Shown one piece after another: positions 8,775-18,573 of a stretch of DNA of 64,000 bases. This DNA is from Arthrobacter sp. AL12 (GTDB taxonomy: Bacteria > Actinomycetota > Actinomycetes > Actinomycetales > Micrococcaceae): NCBI RefSeq assembly GCF_029960645.1, contig NZ_JASBQY010000003.1, positions 265,115 through 329,114 of the forward strand. The letters are read 5' to 3'. The number at the start of each line of letters is the position of its first letter. Position 1 is the stretch's first letter. The notes beneath the pieces were generated by a model. That model was given only the letters and a program-made list of their open reading frames with translations. It was not told the DNA's origin and did no database searches. Both the position numbers and the translations under genes were made by a program.

Positions 8775-8780
8775 TAGTCT
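8775..8780 (+). promoter_or_regulatory. -10 element, leaderless guaA
   Basis: TAGTCT ends six bases before the GTG at 8787. Confidence 0.6.
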
Positions 8781-8786
8781 AGGACG

Positions 8787-10376
8787 GTGACTACTCCCTC
8801 TGCATCCCAGACGTCCCACAAGCCCGTGCTGGTTGTTGACTACGGTGCCCAGTACGCGCAGCTGATCGCCCGCCGCGTCCGGGAAGCGAATGTGTATTCG
8901 GAAGTGGTTCCGCATACCTACAGCACCGAGCAGCTCCTGGCCAAGAACCCCGCCGCGATCATCCTCTCCGGCGGTCCCGCGAGCGTCTACGCCGAAGGCG
9001 CCCCCAGCGTCGGCGCGGAGCTGTTCGAAGCCGGCATCCCGGTCTTCGGCATCTGCTACGGCTTCCAGGCCATGGCCAACGCCCTCGGCGGCAAAGTGGC
9101 CCAGACCGGGCTCCGCGAGTACGGCGCGACCGAAACCACCACCATCGGCGAGGGCCGCTCCATCCTGAACGGCATGCCGCAGCACCAGAGCACCTGGATG
9201 AGCCACGGCGACTCGGTGCATGAGGCCCCGGAGGGCTTCGAGGTCCTCGCGACGACGGCCGGGGCCGAAGTCGCCGCCTTCGCCAACGAGGAAAAGCGCC
9301 TCTACGGCGTGCAGTGGCACCCGGAGGTGAAGCACTCGGCCTACGGCCAGCAGGTGCTGGAGAACTTCCTGTTCAAGGGCGCCCGGCTGGAACCGAACTG
9401 GACCGCCGGAAACATTCTCGAGGAGCAGGTCGACCGGATCCGCGAGCAGATCGGCGACGCCCGGGTCATCTGCGGCCTCTCCGGCGGCGTTGACTCCGCC
9501 GTCGCCGCAGCCCTGGTCCAGCGTGCCGTCGGCGAGCAGCTGACCTGTGTGTTCGTGGACCACGGACTGCTGCGCGAAGGCGAAGCCGAGCAGGTCGAAC
9601 GCGACTTCGTGGCCGCCACCGGCGTCAAGCTCTATGTCGCCAACGAGCAGGAGCGATTCCAGGCCGCCCTGGCCGGCGTCAGCGACCCCGAGACCAAGCG
9701 CAAGATCATCGGCCGCGAGTTCATCCGCGCCTTCGAGGAAGCCGAGCTGGCGATCATCGCCGAGGCGGCCGCGCACGGGGAGAAGATCAAGTTCCTCGTG
9801 CAGGGCACCCTGTACCCGGACGTCGTCGAATCCGGCGGCGGCGAAGGCGCAGCGAACATCAAGAGTCACCACAACGTGGGCGGACTGCCGGAAGACCTGC
9901 AGTTTGAACTCGTCGAACCGCTGCGCGCCCTGTTTAAGGACGAGGTCCGGGCTGTCGGCGCCCAGCTGGGCCTGCCGCAGGAAATCGTGGGACGCCAGCC
10001 GTTCCCCGGACCGGGCCTCGGCATCCGGATCGTCGGTGAAGTCACCAAGGAGCGGCTGGACCTGCTGCGCAAGGCGGACGCCATCGCGCGGGCGGAACTG
10101 ACCGCCGCCGGACTCGACAACGAGGTCTGGCAGATGCCGGTCGTCCTGCTGGCCGATGTCCGCAGCGTCGGCGTCCAGGGCGATGGCCGCACCTACGGCC
10201 ACCCGATCGTGTTGCGCCCGGTCTCCTCCGAGGACGCCATGACGGCGGACTGGTCGCGGCTGCCCTACGACCTGCTGGCCAGGATCTCCAACCGCATCAC
10301 CAACGAAGTGGACGGCGTGAACCGAGTCGTGCTCGACGTGACCAGCAAGCCGCCGGGAACCATCGAGTGGGAATAG
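8787..10376 (+). CDS. guaA: GMP synthase (glutamine-hydrolysing)
   Basis: A 529-residue enzyme that aminates XMP to GMP, using glutamine and ATP. The N-terminal class I amidotransferase has its nucleophile at Cys90 (GICYGFQAM) and the His-Glu pair in QWHPEVKHS. The ATP-pyrophosphatase P-loop [10 protein letters not shown] follows, then the C-terminal dimerisation domain ending [13 protein letters not shown], the standard GuaA end. Length is normal. GTG start with no Shine-Dalgarno sequence. Confidence 0.97.
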   Translation: MTTPSASQTSHKPVLVVDYGAQYAQLIARRVREANVYSEVVPHTYSTEQLLAKNPAAIILSGGPASVYAEGAPSVGAELFEAGIPVFGICYGFQAMANALGGKVAQTGLREYGATETTTIGEGRSILNGMPQHQSTWMSHGDSVHEAPEGFEVLATTAGAEVAAFANEEKRLYGVQWHPEVKHSAYGQQVLENFLFKGARLEPNWTAGNILEEQVDRIREQIGDARVICGLSGGVDSAVAAALVQRAVGEQLTCVFVDHGLLREGEAEQVERDFVAATGVKLYVANEQERFQAALAGVSDPETKRKIIGREFIRAFEEAELAIIAEAAAHGEKIKFLVQGTLYPDVVESGGGEGAANIKSHHNVGGLPEDLQFELVEPLRALFKDEVRAVGAQLGLPQEIVGRQPFPGPGLGIRIVGEVTKERLDLLRKADAIARAELTAAGLDNEVWQMPVVLLADVRSVGVQGDGRTYGHPIVLRPVSSEDAMTADWSRLPYDLLARISNRITNEVDGVNRVVLDVTSKPPGTIEWE

Positions 10377-10396
10377 CCCGGTAACGGGTTAGTCGG

Positions 10397-10427
10397 AATG
10401 GCCGGTCTCCTGGGGAGGCCGGCCATT
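10397..10427 (+). terminator. Terminator-like hairpin after guaA
   Basis: Stem AATGGCCGG (10397-10405) with CCGGCCATT (10419-10427), extended by an inner CTCC/GGAG pairing, 20 bases after the guaA stop and followed by TTCC. Confidence 0.7.
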
Positions 10428-10649
10428 TCCCGTTGGCCCGGGACTGCCCGGGCGGACTCCGGCAACCGCACTGGGCGCAGACCGGCGAACCTGTGATTTC
10501 GGCCGAATTTGTTGCCCGCCAGTGTTGCGAAGACTCACCGGGGCCGGATTCGGGCTACCCTCGAATGCATGCCGGTATTGTTCAGGACGTCCCGCGCGAG
10601 CACGGAAAACGTGAGCAAAGTAAACGCGAGTACAGAAAAGAAGGCAGCA

Positions 10650-13600
10650 GTGTCAGTTGGTCAAGGCCACCCCGAGGGCTCCGAGGAGCTCAGGAAATGG
10701 CTGTCCGGGCTCAAACCCGTCACCGGAGCAGACACCATGCTGCGCTTCACCAAAACGCCTGAGGGCTCCATCGACCTGACCCACGCGCATCCGTCCGGAC
10801 TGGCGCAGTTGATGGCCGGCCGGCGCACCAGGCTCTCCACCCTGATCCGCGACCAACAGCAGTACGTCGTCGCCGCGAGGGCCTCGCGCAATCTGCGGTC
10901 CAAGATCTTCGAACTCGCCAATGACCGCGGCATCGACGCGGGCTACTTCTCGGCCGGCACGGTGGTCTGGACCTCCGCCGTTGGGGGCAAGCCCCAGCGT
11001 GTGTCTGCCCCCGTCATGCTGGCCTCCATCTCCCTCACCGTGCGACCGGGCGAGGACGACTACGAACTGCAGCTCACCGAACAGGCCCGGATCAACCCTG
11101 CCCTGGTCCGGCACCTGAAGACCATCCACGGGATCGTCTTCGACGTCAACGCCGTCACCCGCATGGCGTACAGCACCGCCCGGTTTGATCCCCAGCCCGT
11201 CCTTGACCGCCTGGGCACGCTGATCGAGCCCATCCACGGCGCCGGCGTCGAGCACAACCTCCTGGTCTCCACGTTCGCGGACCTGTCCGGGAGTCTTGAG
11301 GATCCGTGGATCAACGAGAACCATCCCCTCGTCGGGGCGCTGGGGCGCGCGGCGGCCGGCGGGACCGTGGAGGTCCCCGAGCTCAAGGCCGGGCGCTTCC
11401 CGAGCACAGACGAGCGCGACCCGGCCGATGAGCTGCTGCTGCTCGACGCCGACGCCGACCAGCAGTACGTCGTCGACGCCGTCCGCGCCGGTGACTCGCT
11501 TGTGGTCAGCAGCCCGCCGGGGACCGGCCAGACCCAGACAGCCATCAACACCATCGGCGCCCTCGTCGATCAGGGCAAGACCGTCCTCGTGGTGGGGGAC
11601 CGGCGCGCCAGCCTGGGAGAGATCTCCGCGGAGCTGGACACCCTGGGGCTGGACTCCACCCTGTTCCAGCTCGCCGGCAACACCACCCCGCTGCAGCTCA
11701 AGGGCCAGCTGGTCCGGGCCATCATGCGCAACGAAAAATCCCTGGAGCCACAGCTCCGCAACCTGCACACCACCCTGATCGAGCACCGCCACGCCCTCCG
11801 GGACCACGTCGCGTCGCTGCACAACGTCCGCCAGCGCTGGGGCTGCTCGCCCTACGAAGCCATGCAGTCGCTGGCCGGGCTGACTTCGATCCAGCCTGCC
11901 CCGGCCACCACGGTCCGGCTCAAGCGCAGCGTGCTGGACAACATCCGCGACCGCGAGGAACTCGCCGGCCGGCTCCACCGCGCCGCCGAACTGGGCAGCT
12001 TCAGCCGGTCCTCGACCACAAGCCCCTGGCACGGCGCCCGCCTCCTGACCCGCAAGGAGACCCAGGAAGCCCAGCAGGTGGCCCGCACGGTGGCCGGCAA
12101 GCTGCCGGAGCTGCGCGGACTAATGAACGGCGTCGCCGACCACGCCGAAATCCGCCTCGGCGGCACCTTCGCCGAGTGGGGCGACCAGGTGGAGCTGCTC
12201 GTCGCGGTCCGCGAGAGCCTCGACAAATTCACCGCCGATATCTTCGACCGCCCGGTCCATGACCTCATCTCCGCCACCGCAGCCTCCTCCTGGCGCCGCG
12301 AACGGAACATCGAGATGCCGTCCATGCAGCGGTCCCGCCTGCGCCGGGTGGCTAAGGAATATGTCCGCCCGGGCGTCCACATCGCCGACCTGCACAGCTC
12401 CCTGGTCCTCGTCCAGGAGCAGCGGGCCGCGTGGTCCGGCTACGCCACGACACAGCGCCACCCGGCGGTCCCGTCCGGCCTCGGCGAGATCATTTCCGTG
12501 TACCGCGAGCTGGAAACGGAGCTGGCCGAGCTGGGCCGGGCGGTCCAGCACACCGCCGCCGGCGGCGACCTGCACACCACGCCCTATGAAGAACTGATGG
12601 AGCGGCTGGAAAGGCTGGTCGCCGACACCGGAACGCTCGAGACGTTGCCGGAGCGGACGCTTCTGGTCGAAAACATGCGCGAGCATGGTCTCGGTGAACT
12701 GCTCGCCGACCTTGCCGAGCGTGAGGTGCCGGCCGAGTCGGTCGCCACCGAGCTTGAGCTCGCCTGGTGGCAGTCGGCGCTTGAAGCCATGATCAGCGGG
12801 GACGACTACCTGGCCATGTCCGACGGTGACGCCCTGCGCCAGCTCGAAGCCGAATACCGCCTCGCCGACAACGCCCACATTGCCAGCGGAGCGGCCCGGC
12901 TGCGCTGGCAGCTGGCCGAACAGTGGCGGGCTGCCATCGCGGAGCACCCGCGCCAGGCGGAGCTGCTGCGCAGCCTGCTCAAAGACGGCCGGGTAACGCT
13001 TTCGGCGCTGACCGGGCAGGCAGCGGAACTGCTGCCCATGCTGGTGCCGGTGTGGTCGGTGAGCCCGTATCTCCTGACGGCAGTCCTTCCCGTGGAGCAG
13101 AGGTTCGACGCTGTGGTCATCCTCGACGCCGAGGCGACGTCGCTGCAGGCTGTCCTGCCGGCCATCGCCCGGTCCAAACAGGTCATCGCCTTCGGTGACG
13201 ACCGGATTGCCAGCCCGCGGACCTTCACCGTCAGCGTGGAGCGGCTCGCGGCTGGCGAGAGCTCCCACCAGGGTGTGGAGAGCGCCTACCAGGCACTGAC
13301 GAACGTGTTGCCCACCTGGAGTCTGCGCACCGTCTACCGCGCCGTCGATGAAGACCTCGTGCGGCAGCTGAGCAAGGGCTTCTACGACGGCGGACTGCGC
13401 CGTTTGCCGGAGGGCCAGTCCGCGACCGGGCTGGACCGTGCCCTGACGGTGGAATACCTGCCGGACGGAACTGGGCTGCCCAGCGCCGACCAGGACGGCG
13501 TCGAATCCGTCGTGGCCGAGGTCAACCGTGCGGTGGAGCTTGTCTTCGAACACGCCCGGCTGCGGCCGCGGACGTCGTTGGCTGTCGTCACCGGCAGCCT

Positions 13601-14750
13601 CCGGCACGCAGCCCGGATCGGCGAGTCCATCCGGCTGCAGCTGCCCAATTACCCGATGCTGGCCAGTTTCTTCACCGCCGGCGACGAATCCTTCCGGGTG
13701 GTGGACCTGGAACGCGCCCAGGGACTGGTCCGCGACCATGTGATCTTCTCCCCGGGGTACGGACGCACCCCGCACGGGCGGGCGCTCCACAGCCTGGGAC
13801 CGCTGTCCCTGGACGGAGGGCGGGCCAAGTTCGCCCTCGCCATGACACGGGCACGACGGTCGCTGCACGTGCTGAGCTGCTTCCGCCCCGAGGACCTCGA
13901 CGTTACCCGGCTGAACAACGGCGCCGTCGACTTCTACGAACTGCTGAACCGTGAAATTGCGGGCAACTCCGATCTCGGCAGCCCGGCATCGCGGGCCGCC
14001 GCCAGCGAACAGGCCCTCGGGGCTGACCCCCTCGTGGCGGACCTCGGCGACCGCCTGCGGGCCCGGGGTGCCCGGGTCTGGCATCAGTACGACGGCGCCC
14101 TGAACATGGTGGCCGCCGCCGACCCGTTGAGCACCCTCGGACTGGACGACGCCGAGATTCCCCGGCCCGTGGCGATTGAGTCCGACGGCACCGAGCAGTA
14201 CCGGCGGCTGACGGTCCGCGAACGCTGCAGGCTCCGCCCGCAGCTCCTGGAAAGACTCGGCTGGCGCTACATGCCGCTATGGACCATAGAGGTTTTCACC
14301 GATCCGTCGGCCTGCGCCGACCGCATCGGCGAATACCTGGGCTTGGAAAAGCCGGCCGCGACGCACCTGAAACCGGCCTCGCCCGGATTCTTCGATGACG
14401 ACGTCGAGAACCTTGCCGTCAACGAGGCGCAGGCCTCGGAGCGGCGGGCCTCGTCCGGACAGCCGGACACTGCGCAGGAGTACAGAACAAATCAGGGCAG
14501 TGAGGAGGCCGGTGGCATGACTGCGGACGGCGATACCCGGAACCGGGGAGCGAGCCAGAACGATCGCGGCACCCATACCAGCGGCGAAGGCCGCGACCAC
14601 GTGACGCAACCAGCCGCACCGGGGGCAGCCCCGGCCGGTGTGCTGCCGAACAAGGCCACCGAGGACGATCCGAGGCGCTGGGGCGACGAGCCCGGCGGCT
14701 ACGACCACGACTCTTGGCTCGAGGAACAGAAGCCTCCGCACTGGGGCTGA
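10650..14750 (+). CDS. Large SF1 helicase/nuclease-like protein with degenerate ATPase motifs
   Basis: A 1366-residue protein laid out like DNA2/NAM7-type helicases with a C-terminal MTES_1575-like restriction-endonuclease fold. In place of GxGKT, motif I reads PPGTGQTQT, with Gln294 at the Lys position. The Walker B region reads VILDAEATS (Asp826, Glu828) instead of a DEAS-type motif. Motif VI survives as ALAMTRARRSL. The C-terminal block IESDG...RERCRLRPQLLERLGW matches the nuclease-like fold, but the preceding strand reads LNMVAAADP where an Asp is expected. GTG at 10650 is chosen for AAGAAGG at 10638-10644; upstream starts at 10611 (GTG) and 10569 (ATG) are possible. The C-terminal 110 residues are low-complexity and polar. 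ATP-binding without turnover, or a structural role, is inference. Confidence 0.8.
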   Translation: MSVGQGHPEGSEELRKWLSGLKPVTGADTMLRFTKTPEGSIDLTHAHPSGLAQLMAGRRTRLSTLIRDQQQYVVAARASRNLRSKIFELANDRGIDAGYFSAGTVVWTSAVGGKPQRVSAPVMLASISLTVRPGEDDYELQLTEQARINPALVRHLKTIHGIVFDVNAVTRMAYSTARFDPQPVLDRLGTLIEPIHGAGVEHNLLVSTFADLSGSLEDPWINENHPLVGALGRAAAGGTVEVPELKAGRFPSTDERDPADELLLLDADADQQYVVDAVRAGDSLVVSSPPGTGQTQTAINTIGALVDQGKTVLVVGDRRASLGEISAELDTLGLDSTLFQLAGNTTPLQLKGQLVRAIMRNEKSLEPQLRNLHTTLIEHRHALRDHVASLHNVRQRWGCSPYEAMQSLAGLTSIQPAPATTVRLKRSVLDNIRDREELAGRLHRAAELGSFSRSSTTSPWHGARLLTRKETQEAQQVARTVAGKLPELRGLMNGVADHAEIRLGGTFAEWGDQVELLVAVRESLDKFTADIFDRPVHDLISATAASSWRRERNIEMPSMQRSRLRRVAKEYVRPGVHIADLHSSLVLVQEQRAAWSGYATTQRHPAVPSGLGEIISVYRELETELAELGRAVQHTAAGGDLHTTPYEELMERLERLVADTGTLETLPERTLLVENMREHGLGELLADLAEREVPAESVATELELAWWQSALEAMISGDDYLAMSDGDALRQLEAEYRLADNAHIASGAARLRWQLAEQWRAAIAEHPRQAELLRSLLKDGRVTLSALTGQAAELLPMLVPVWSVSPYLLTAVLPVEQRFDAVVILDAEATSLQAVLPAIARSKQVIAFGDDRIASPRTFTVSVERLAAGESSHQGVESAYQALTNVLPTWSLRTVYRAVDEDLVRQLSKGFYDGGLRRLPEGQSATGLDRALTVEYLPDGTGLPSADQDGVESVVAEVNRAVELVFEHARLRPRTSLAVVTGSLRHAARIGESIRLQLPNYPMLASFFTAGDESFRVVDLERAQGLVRDHVIFSPGYGRTPHGRALHSLGPLSLDGGRAKFALAMTRARRSLHVLSCFRPEDLDVTRLNNGAVDFYELLNREIAGNSDLGSPASRAAASEQALGADPLVADLGDRLRARGARVWHQYDGALNMVAAADPLSTLGLDDAEIPRPVAIESDGTEQYRRLTVRERCRLRPQLLERLGWRYMPLWTIEVFTDPSACADRIGEYLGLEKPAATHLKPASPGFFDDDVENLAVNEAQASERRASSGQPDTAQEYRTNQGSEEAGGMTADGDTRNRGASQNDRGTHTSGEGRDHVTQPAAPGAAPAGVLPNKATEDDPRRWGDEPGGYDHDSWLEEQKPPHWG

Positions 14751-14829
14751 GACCCTCCTCGGCCCGGACCGCATGGGAGTGGGATTTTGCGGGAGCCCCT
14801 GCCTGGGGGTCACCTGCCGGGCGGGTCGG

Positions 14830-15660
14830 CTAGCCATGAGCCGCCGCCACAAGAACAAAGAACAGCTTCCCCTGCGTGGAGGCACCGGCGAGGCGACCGG
14901 CCTGATCGGCGTCGGCAGCGACGACCAGAAGGCCGTCAGTCTCCCCGGTGGCCAGCCATTGGCCGTCCCCGTTGCCGTGTTCGGATGTCCACAGCACCGG
15001 AACCGCGGCGGCCAGCACCTGGGTAGCTGCCGGCTGGTCAAAGCCGTTGCCGGTGGTCATCACGACGGTGACGAGTTGCCCGGGGGAGAGCAGCTGGATC
15101 GAGGCGGGATCGGCCATCCGGAGTGGCACTGCGGCAGATCCCGGAGGGCTTCCCGCCAGCAGGCCGGGACCAAGGAGCTGGGCGTCAGACAGTAGTTGGC
15201 CCTTGCGCAGGGCCACCGCCAGCTGTTTGCCCTGCAGCGACTCGGTGCTGCCGTAGCTGCCGGCGGGCACCAGACCGCGCGGGACGCTCAGCGCCGTGAG
15301 GTCATCGGGGCCCAGTGTCTCCCCGGCCGGGAGGTCCCGTGCGGCGGCGAAAGCGGAGACCGTGAAAGCCGGGGCCGGCGTCAGCTGCTGGACCGTGAGA
15401 CCCGCCGCCACGCACAGCAACAGCGCAACCGCCAGCCTCCTGTTGCGGGCCAGCCACCGGGCCAGCTGCCTGCGGGGAGCCTGCCGAGCGGGTCCTGGCC
15501 GGCGCCGCGGGCTTCCGGAGGTCGACCGGACTGGCTGGCGCCGACGGGGACCGCCGTTGCGCAGAACCGACAAAGGGTGCCACGCGCCACGAAAAAAGTC
15601 CCCCAGGATGACCTCAGGGACGACGCCTACGGACGGGACGGGAGGGGCAGGGATGGGCAT
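14830..15660 (-). CDS. SAF domain protein, CpaB/RcpC-like
   Basis: A 276-residue protein with a long basic N-terminal region (Arg-rich, residues 34-72), one helix near residues 74-92 (RLAVALLLCVAAGLTVQQL) and a SAF domain (about 99-165, AARDLPAGETLGPDDLTALSVPRGLVP read in parts). It resembles Flp-pilus assembly proteins of the CpaB family, but no other tad/flp gene is present, so pilus function is not shown. A C-terminal beta-rich domain ends in a hydrophobic FFVLVAAAHG. It converges on the helicase-like gene. Confidence 0.75.
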   Translation of the reverse strand: MPIPAPPVPSVGVVPEVILGDFFRGAWHPLSVLRNGGPRRRQPVRSTSGSPRRRPGPARQAPRRQLARWLARNRRLAVALLLCVAAGLTVQQLTPAPAFTVSAFAAARDLPAGETLGPDDLTALSVPRGLVPAGSYGSTESLQGKQLAVALRKGQLLSDAQLLGPGLLAGSPPGSAAVPLRMADPASIQLLSPGQLVTVVMTTGNGFDQPAATQVLAAAVPVLWTSEHGNGDGQWLATGETDGLLVVAADADQAGRLAGASTQGKLFFVLVAAAHG

Positions 15661-15666
15661 AGCCCG

Positions 15667-15672
15667 ACACTA
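15667..15672 (-). promoter_or_regulatory. -10 element, leaderless SAF gene
   Basis: On the minus strand TAGTGT ends six bases before the ATG at 15660. Confidence 0.5.
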
Positions 15673-15770
15673 CGCACCGGCGTGGAAGCACGGCAGGCGG
15701 TCTTCGGGCTATGTGGACAAACGGCCCGCGCGCAATCGAACCGGGGCGGGCCGCGGCCCGCATGGAATGC

Positions 15771-16028
15771 CTAGCTGGCGGAAGCGGTGGCAGCCGCCGG
15801 AGTTGCGGCCGTGGCCGGCGCAGGTGCAGGGGAGACAGTGCTGCCCTTGGCGTCGCGGGAATCGGTCCGGTAGAAACCGGATCCCTTGAAGACGACGCCG
15901 ACGCTGTTGAACTTCTTGCGCAGGGTCCCCTGGCACTCGGGGCAGGACGTGAGGGAGCTGTCGGTGAACGACTGCACGATCTCGAAGGCGTGGCTGCAGT
16001 CCTTGCAGGCATATGCATACGTGGGCAC
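15771..16028 (-). CDS. FmdB family zinc ribbon protein
   Basis: An 85-residue protein starting MPTYAYACKDC, the FmdB/CxxC_CXXC_SSSS signature. Zinc ligands are Cys8, Cys11, Cys29 and Cys32. After residue 55 the tail is Ala/Pro/Ser-rich and likely disordered. The GTG start has a strong GGAGGA ten bases upstream (complement near 16035-16041). Function is unknown beyond a putative regulatory role. It sits between the SAF gene and the folate gene on the same strand, an order seen in related actinobacteria. Confidence 0.88.
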   Translation of the reverse strand: MPTYAYACKDCSHAFEIVQSFTDSSLTSCPECQGTLRKKFNSVGVVFKGSGFYRTDSRDAKGSTVSPAPAPATAATPAAATASAS

Positions 16029-16175
16029 TGGAAATCCTCCTCTGGGACAAACGAGCAGGTCCCGTACTGCCCGGTGGGGACCGCAGCCGACATGTCCGTC
16101 GCCGCAATCCGCCCCTTAGCAGTCGCAGGGCCTGAGTGCCAATTCTATCACCCCTGCGGCGCGTCCTTTGATGAG

Positions 16176-16814
16176 CTACCGCGGCTGCAGCGGCAACAGG
16201 CCCGCCGGGGTCAGGGCGCCGGCCACCTTCCGATCAAAGGGCTCTGCCGGGATGCTGCCGGCGGGCAGGACCTCATCCTCGTACACGACGGCGGCGGTCG
16301 GCAGGGGCGGCAACAGCCCGCCGTCGGACGCCGGGGCCCCGGGCGGGAGGAAGGCGGCCAACAACGCCAGGACCTTGTCGTAGTAGCCGCCGCCCTGGCC
16401 GATCCGGTTGCCGGAGTAGTCGACGGCGGTGGCCGGCAGGAAGATGCCGCGCGTGTCCTGCATGACGGCAGTGCCGTGGCGTTCCCCCACGGGCTCCTGG
16501 ATCGGCGCGTAACGGCTCCGGACAAATTCGGAGGCGGGGGTCCAGTACACCCAGCTCAGCGCCAGGCCGGGCTCGCAGACCGGAAGCAGCACCCGGTGCC
16601 CGGCCTCGTGCAAAGCTGCCAGCAGGGGAACGGTCGGTGGCTCGGAACCCACCCCAAGATAGGCGGCGAAAGTGCCCGGGCTGCCACCGGCCAGGCCGGT
16701 TGCCCAGGCAAGTCCGTGCCGCGCAATGCCCGCCCCGGCGCTCTCCAGCAGGGCCGGCGTCAGCTTGGCACGCCGGGCGCGGTGGCATCCCCGGATCTCT
16801 TCCTTCGACGCCAT
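16176..16814 (-). CDS. 5-formyltetrahydrofolate cyclo-ligase
   Basis: A 212-residue enzyme converting 5-formyl-THF to 5,10-methenyl-THF with ATP. It shows the N-terminal basic RRAKLTP segment, the substrate-site GRGxxYY-type motif here as GQGGGYYDKVLALL, and the terminal segment ending ALTPAGLLPLQPR. ATG at 16814 is chosen over an upstream TTG at 16850 because GGAGGG lies eight or so bases before it. Length is normal. Confidence 0.9.
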   Translation of the reverse strand: MASKEEIRGCHRARRAKLTPALLESAGAGIARHGLAWATGLAGGSPGTFAAYLGVGSEPPTVPLLAALHEAGHRVLLPVCEPGLALSWVYWTPASEFVRSRYAPIQEPVGERHGTAVMQDTRGIFLPATAVDYSGNRIGQGGGYYDKVLALLAAFLPPGAPASDGGLLPPLPTAAVVYEDEVLPAGSIPAEPFDRKVAGALTPAGLLPLQPR

Positions 16815-16901
16815 GCCCCTAATTCCCTCCGCGTGATGCAGCCCGGCCAACAGCGGTTCCCCTGGCGGCTCGAATGATTACCCAATGTTTGGTCCCTCCG
16901 T

Positions 16902-16907
16902 TAGATT
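16902..16907 (+). promoter_or_regulatory. -10 element, leaderless galU
   Basis: TAGATT ends six bases before the GTG at 16914. Confidence 0.6.
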
Positions 16908-16913
16908 AGTCCA

Positions 16914-17831
16914 GTGACTACACCCAACGCTCCCGTCCGCAAGGCCGTCATCCCCGCAGCCGGCCTCGGCACCAGATTCCTGCCGGCCACCAAGGCCATG
17001 CCCAAGGAAATGCTGCCCGTCGTCGACAAGCCGGCCATCCAGTACGTTGTGGAGGAAGCCGTTAAAGTCGGCCTGAACGACATCCTGATGATCACCGGCC
17101 GCAGCAAGCGGGCGCTGGAGGACCACTTCGACCGTGTCCCCACGCTGGAAGCCACCCTTCAGGCCAAGGGCGACACTGCCAAGCTCGAGTCCATCCAGGC
17201 GGCCAGCAACCTTGGTGACATTCACTACGTCCGCCAGGGCGATCCGATGGGCCTCGGTCACGCCGTCCTCCGTGCAAAGCAGCACGTGGGCTATGAGCCG
17301 TTTGCGGTCCTGCTCGGCGATGACCTGATTGACGCCCGCGACGACCTGCTGAGCACCATGATCGAGGTCCAGGCGAAGACCGGAGGATCGGTGGTCGCCC
17401 TGATCGAGGTTGAGCCCTCTGAGATCAGCGCCTACGGCTGCGCCGACATCGAAGCGATCGGCGGCGAAGAGTACGTCCGGATCAACCATCTGGTCGAGAA
17501 GCCTGATGTCAAGGACGCACCGTCGAACCTGGCCATCATCGGTCGCTATGTCCTCCACCCGGCGGTCTTCGAGGTGCTGGAACGCACCGCGCCCGGCCGC
17601 GGCGGCGAAATCCAGCTCACCGACGCGCTACAGGAGCTCGCCGCCGGCGACGGCGAGGGCTACGGCGTATACGGCGTCGTCTTCCGCGGCCGCCGCTACG
17701 ACACCGGCGACAAGCTCAGCTACCTGAAGGCCTGCGTCCAGCTGGCCTGCGACAGCGACGACCTGGGTCCCGGCCTGCGGGAATGGCTGCCGGGCTTCGC
17801 CGCGAGCCTGGCTCCCACCCTGGCCAAGTAG
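16914..17831 (+). CDS. galU: UTP--glucose-1-phosphate uridylyltransferase
   Basis: A 305-residue nucleotidyltransferase making UDP-glucose from UTP and glucose 1-phosphate for cell-wall and exopolysaccharide synthesis. Motifs are AAGLGTRFLPATKAMPKEM near the N-terminus, the VDKPAIQYVVEEA segment, LGDDLID and the RGGEIQLTDAL block. Length is normal. It is followed five bases later by a GNAT gene, so they form one transcript. Confidence 0.95.
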   Translation: MTTPNAPVRKAVIPAAGLGTRFLPATKAMPKEMLPVVDKPAIQYVVEEAVKVGLNDILMITGRSKRALEDHFDRVPTLEATLQAKGDTAKLESIQAASNLGDIHYVRQGDPMGLGHAVLRAKQHVGYEPFAVLLGDDLIDARDDLLSTMIEVQAKTGGSVVALIEVEPSEISAYGCADIEAIGGEEYVRINHLVEKPDVKDAPSNLAIIGRYVLHPAVFEVLERTAPGRGGEIQLTDALQELAAGDGEGYGVYGVVFRGRRYDTGDKLSYLKACVQLACDSDDLGPGLREWLPGFAASLAPTLAK

Positions 17832-17836
17832 CCCCG

Positions 17837-18457
17837 GTGGGGGGCAGCTTCCACTGGCCGGTGACGCTTGAAAGCGGCGACCTTGCGTTGCGCCCCATCC
17901 GCTACCGGGACCGCAAGGAATGGACCGAGGTCCGTTCCCGCAACAGCGAGTGGCTGGCCCCCTGGGAAGCGTCCAACCCCGTTCCCGGGGGCGGCCTTCC
18001 CGACTACCGCCACATGGTGCGTTCCCTCAAGGCGCAGGCCGCCCAGGCCACGGCCCTGCCGTTTCTGATAACCGAGCGGACCCCGGGCTTCCGGGAACCT
18101 GTCATTGTGGGTCAACTGACGGTCTCCTCCATCGTGTGGGGCTCGGCCATGATGGCCACACTCGGCTACTGGGTGGACAAGGACCGGGCAGGGCACGGCA
18201 TCACGCCGACCGCCGTGGCACTGGTGACGGACTATTGCTTCCAGAACCTGGGGCTGCATCGGATGGAAATTAACATCCGACCCGAGAACGGACCCAGCCT
18301 CCGGGTCGTCGAGAAGCTCGGCTTCCGTGACGAGGGCTACCGACCGAGGTTCCTGCACATCAACGGTGAATGGGCCGACCATCGGAGCTTCGCACTGACC
18401 TCTGAAGAAGTGCCGGAGGGGCTTCTGGCGCGGTGGCAACAGGGCCGCCCCGCGTAG
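17837..18457 (+). CDS. GNAT acetyltransferase, RimJ/RimL type
   Basis: A 206-residue acetyltransferase. RimJ-like features are the RPIRYRDRKEW start, the WLAPWE motif, the GYWVDKDRAGHGITPTAVAL acetyl-CoA-binding loop and LHRMEINIRPENGPSLRVVE. The family acetylates N-terminal residues, often of ribosomal proteins. GTG at 17837 begins five bases after the galU stop, which implies translational coupling. The target is unknown. Confidence 0.88.
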   Translation: MGGSFHWPVTLESGDLALRPIRYRDRKEWTEVRSRNSEWLAPWEASNPVPGGGLPDYRHMVRSLKAQAAQATALPFLITERTPGFREPVIVGQLTVSSIVWGSAMMATLGYWVDKDRAGHGITPTAVALVTDYCFQNLGLHRMEINIRPENGPSLRVVEKLGFRDEGYRPRFLHINGEWADHRSFALTSEEVPEGLLARWQQGRPA

Positions 18458-18561
18458 CCGCCAGACCCTTCCTGACCGGCCCTAACGTCATCAATCCAGT
18501 CAATTGACAGTTCCCCCGCGACACACCGGGGACAATGCGGCCGCGGACCCCGCATTGCTCA

Positions 18562-18567
18562 TACGGT
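18562..18567 (+). promoter_or_regulatory. -10 element before the membrane protein gene
   Basis: TACGGT ends six bases before the GTG at 18574, the reason for preferring that start. Confidence 0.45.
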
Positions 18568-18573
18568 TTTGAT

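Noticed and set aside
12120..14084. Long minus-strand frame opposite the helicase-like gene
   Set aside because: Low-complexity Gly/Arg/Gln composition without any family motif; antisense shadow.
14830..15660. The SAF protein as part of a Flp/tad pilus operon
   Set aside because: No other pilus gene is found near it; neighbours are a zinc-ribbon protein and a folate enzyme.
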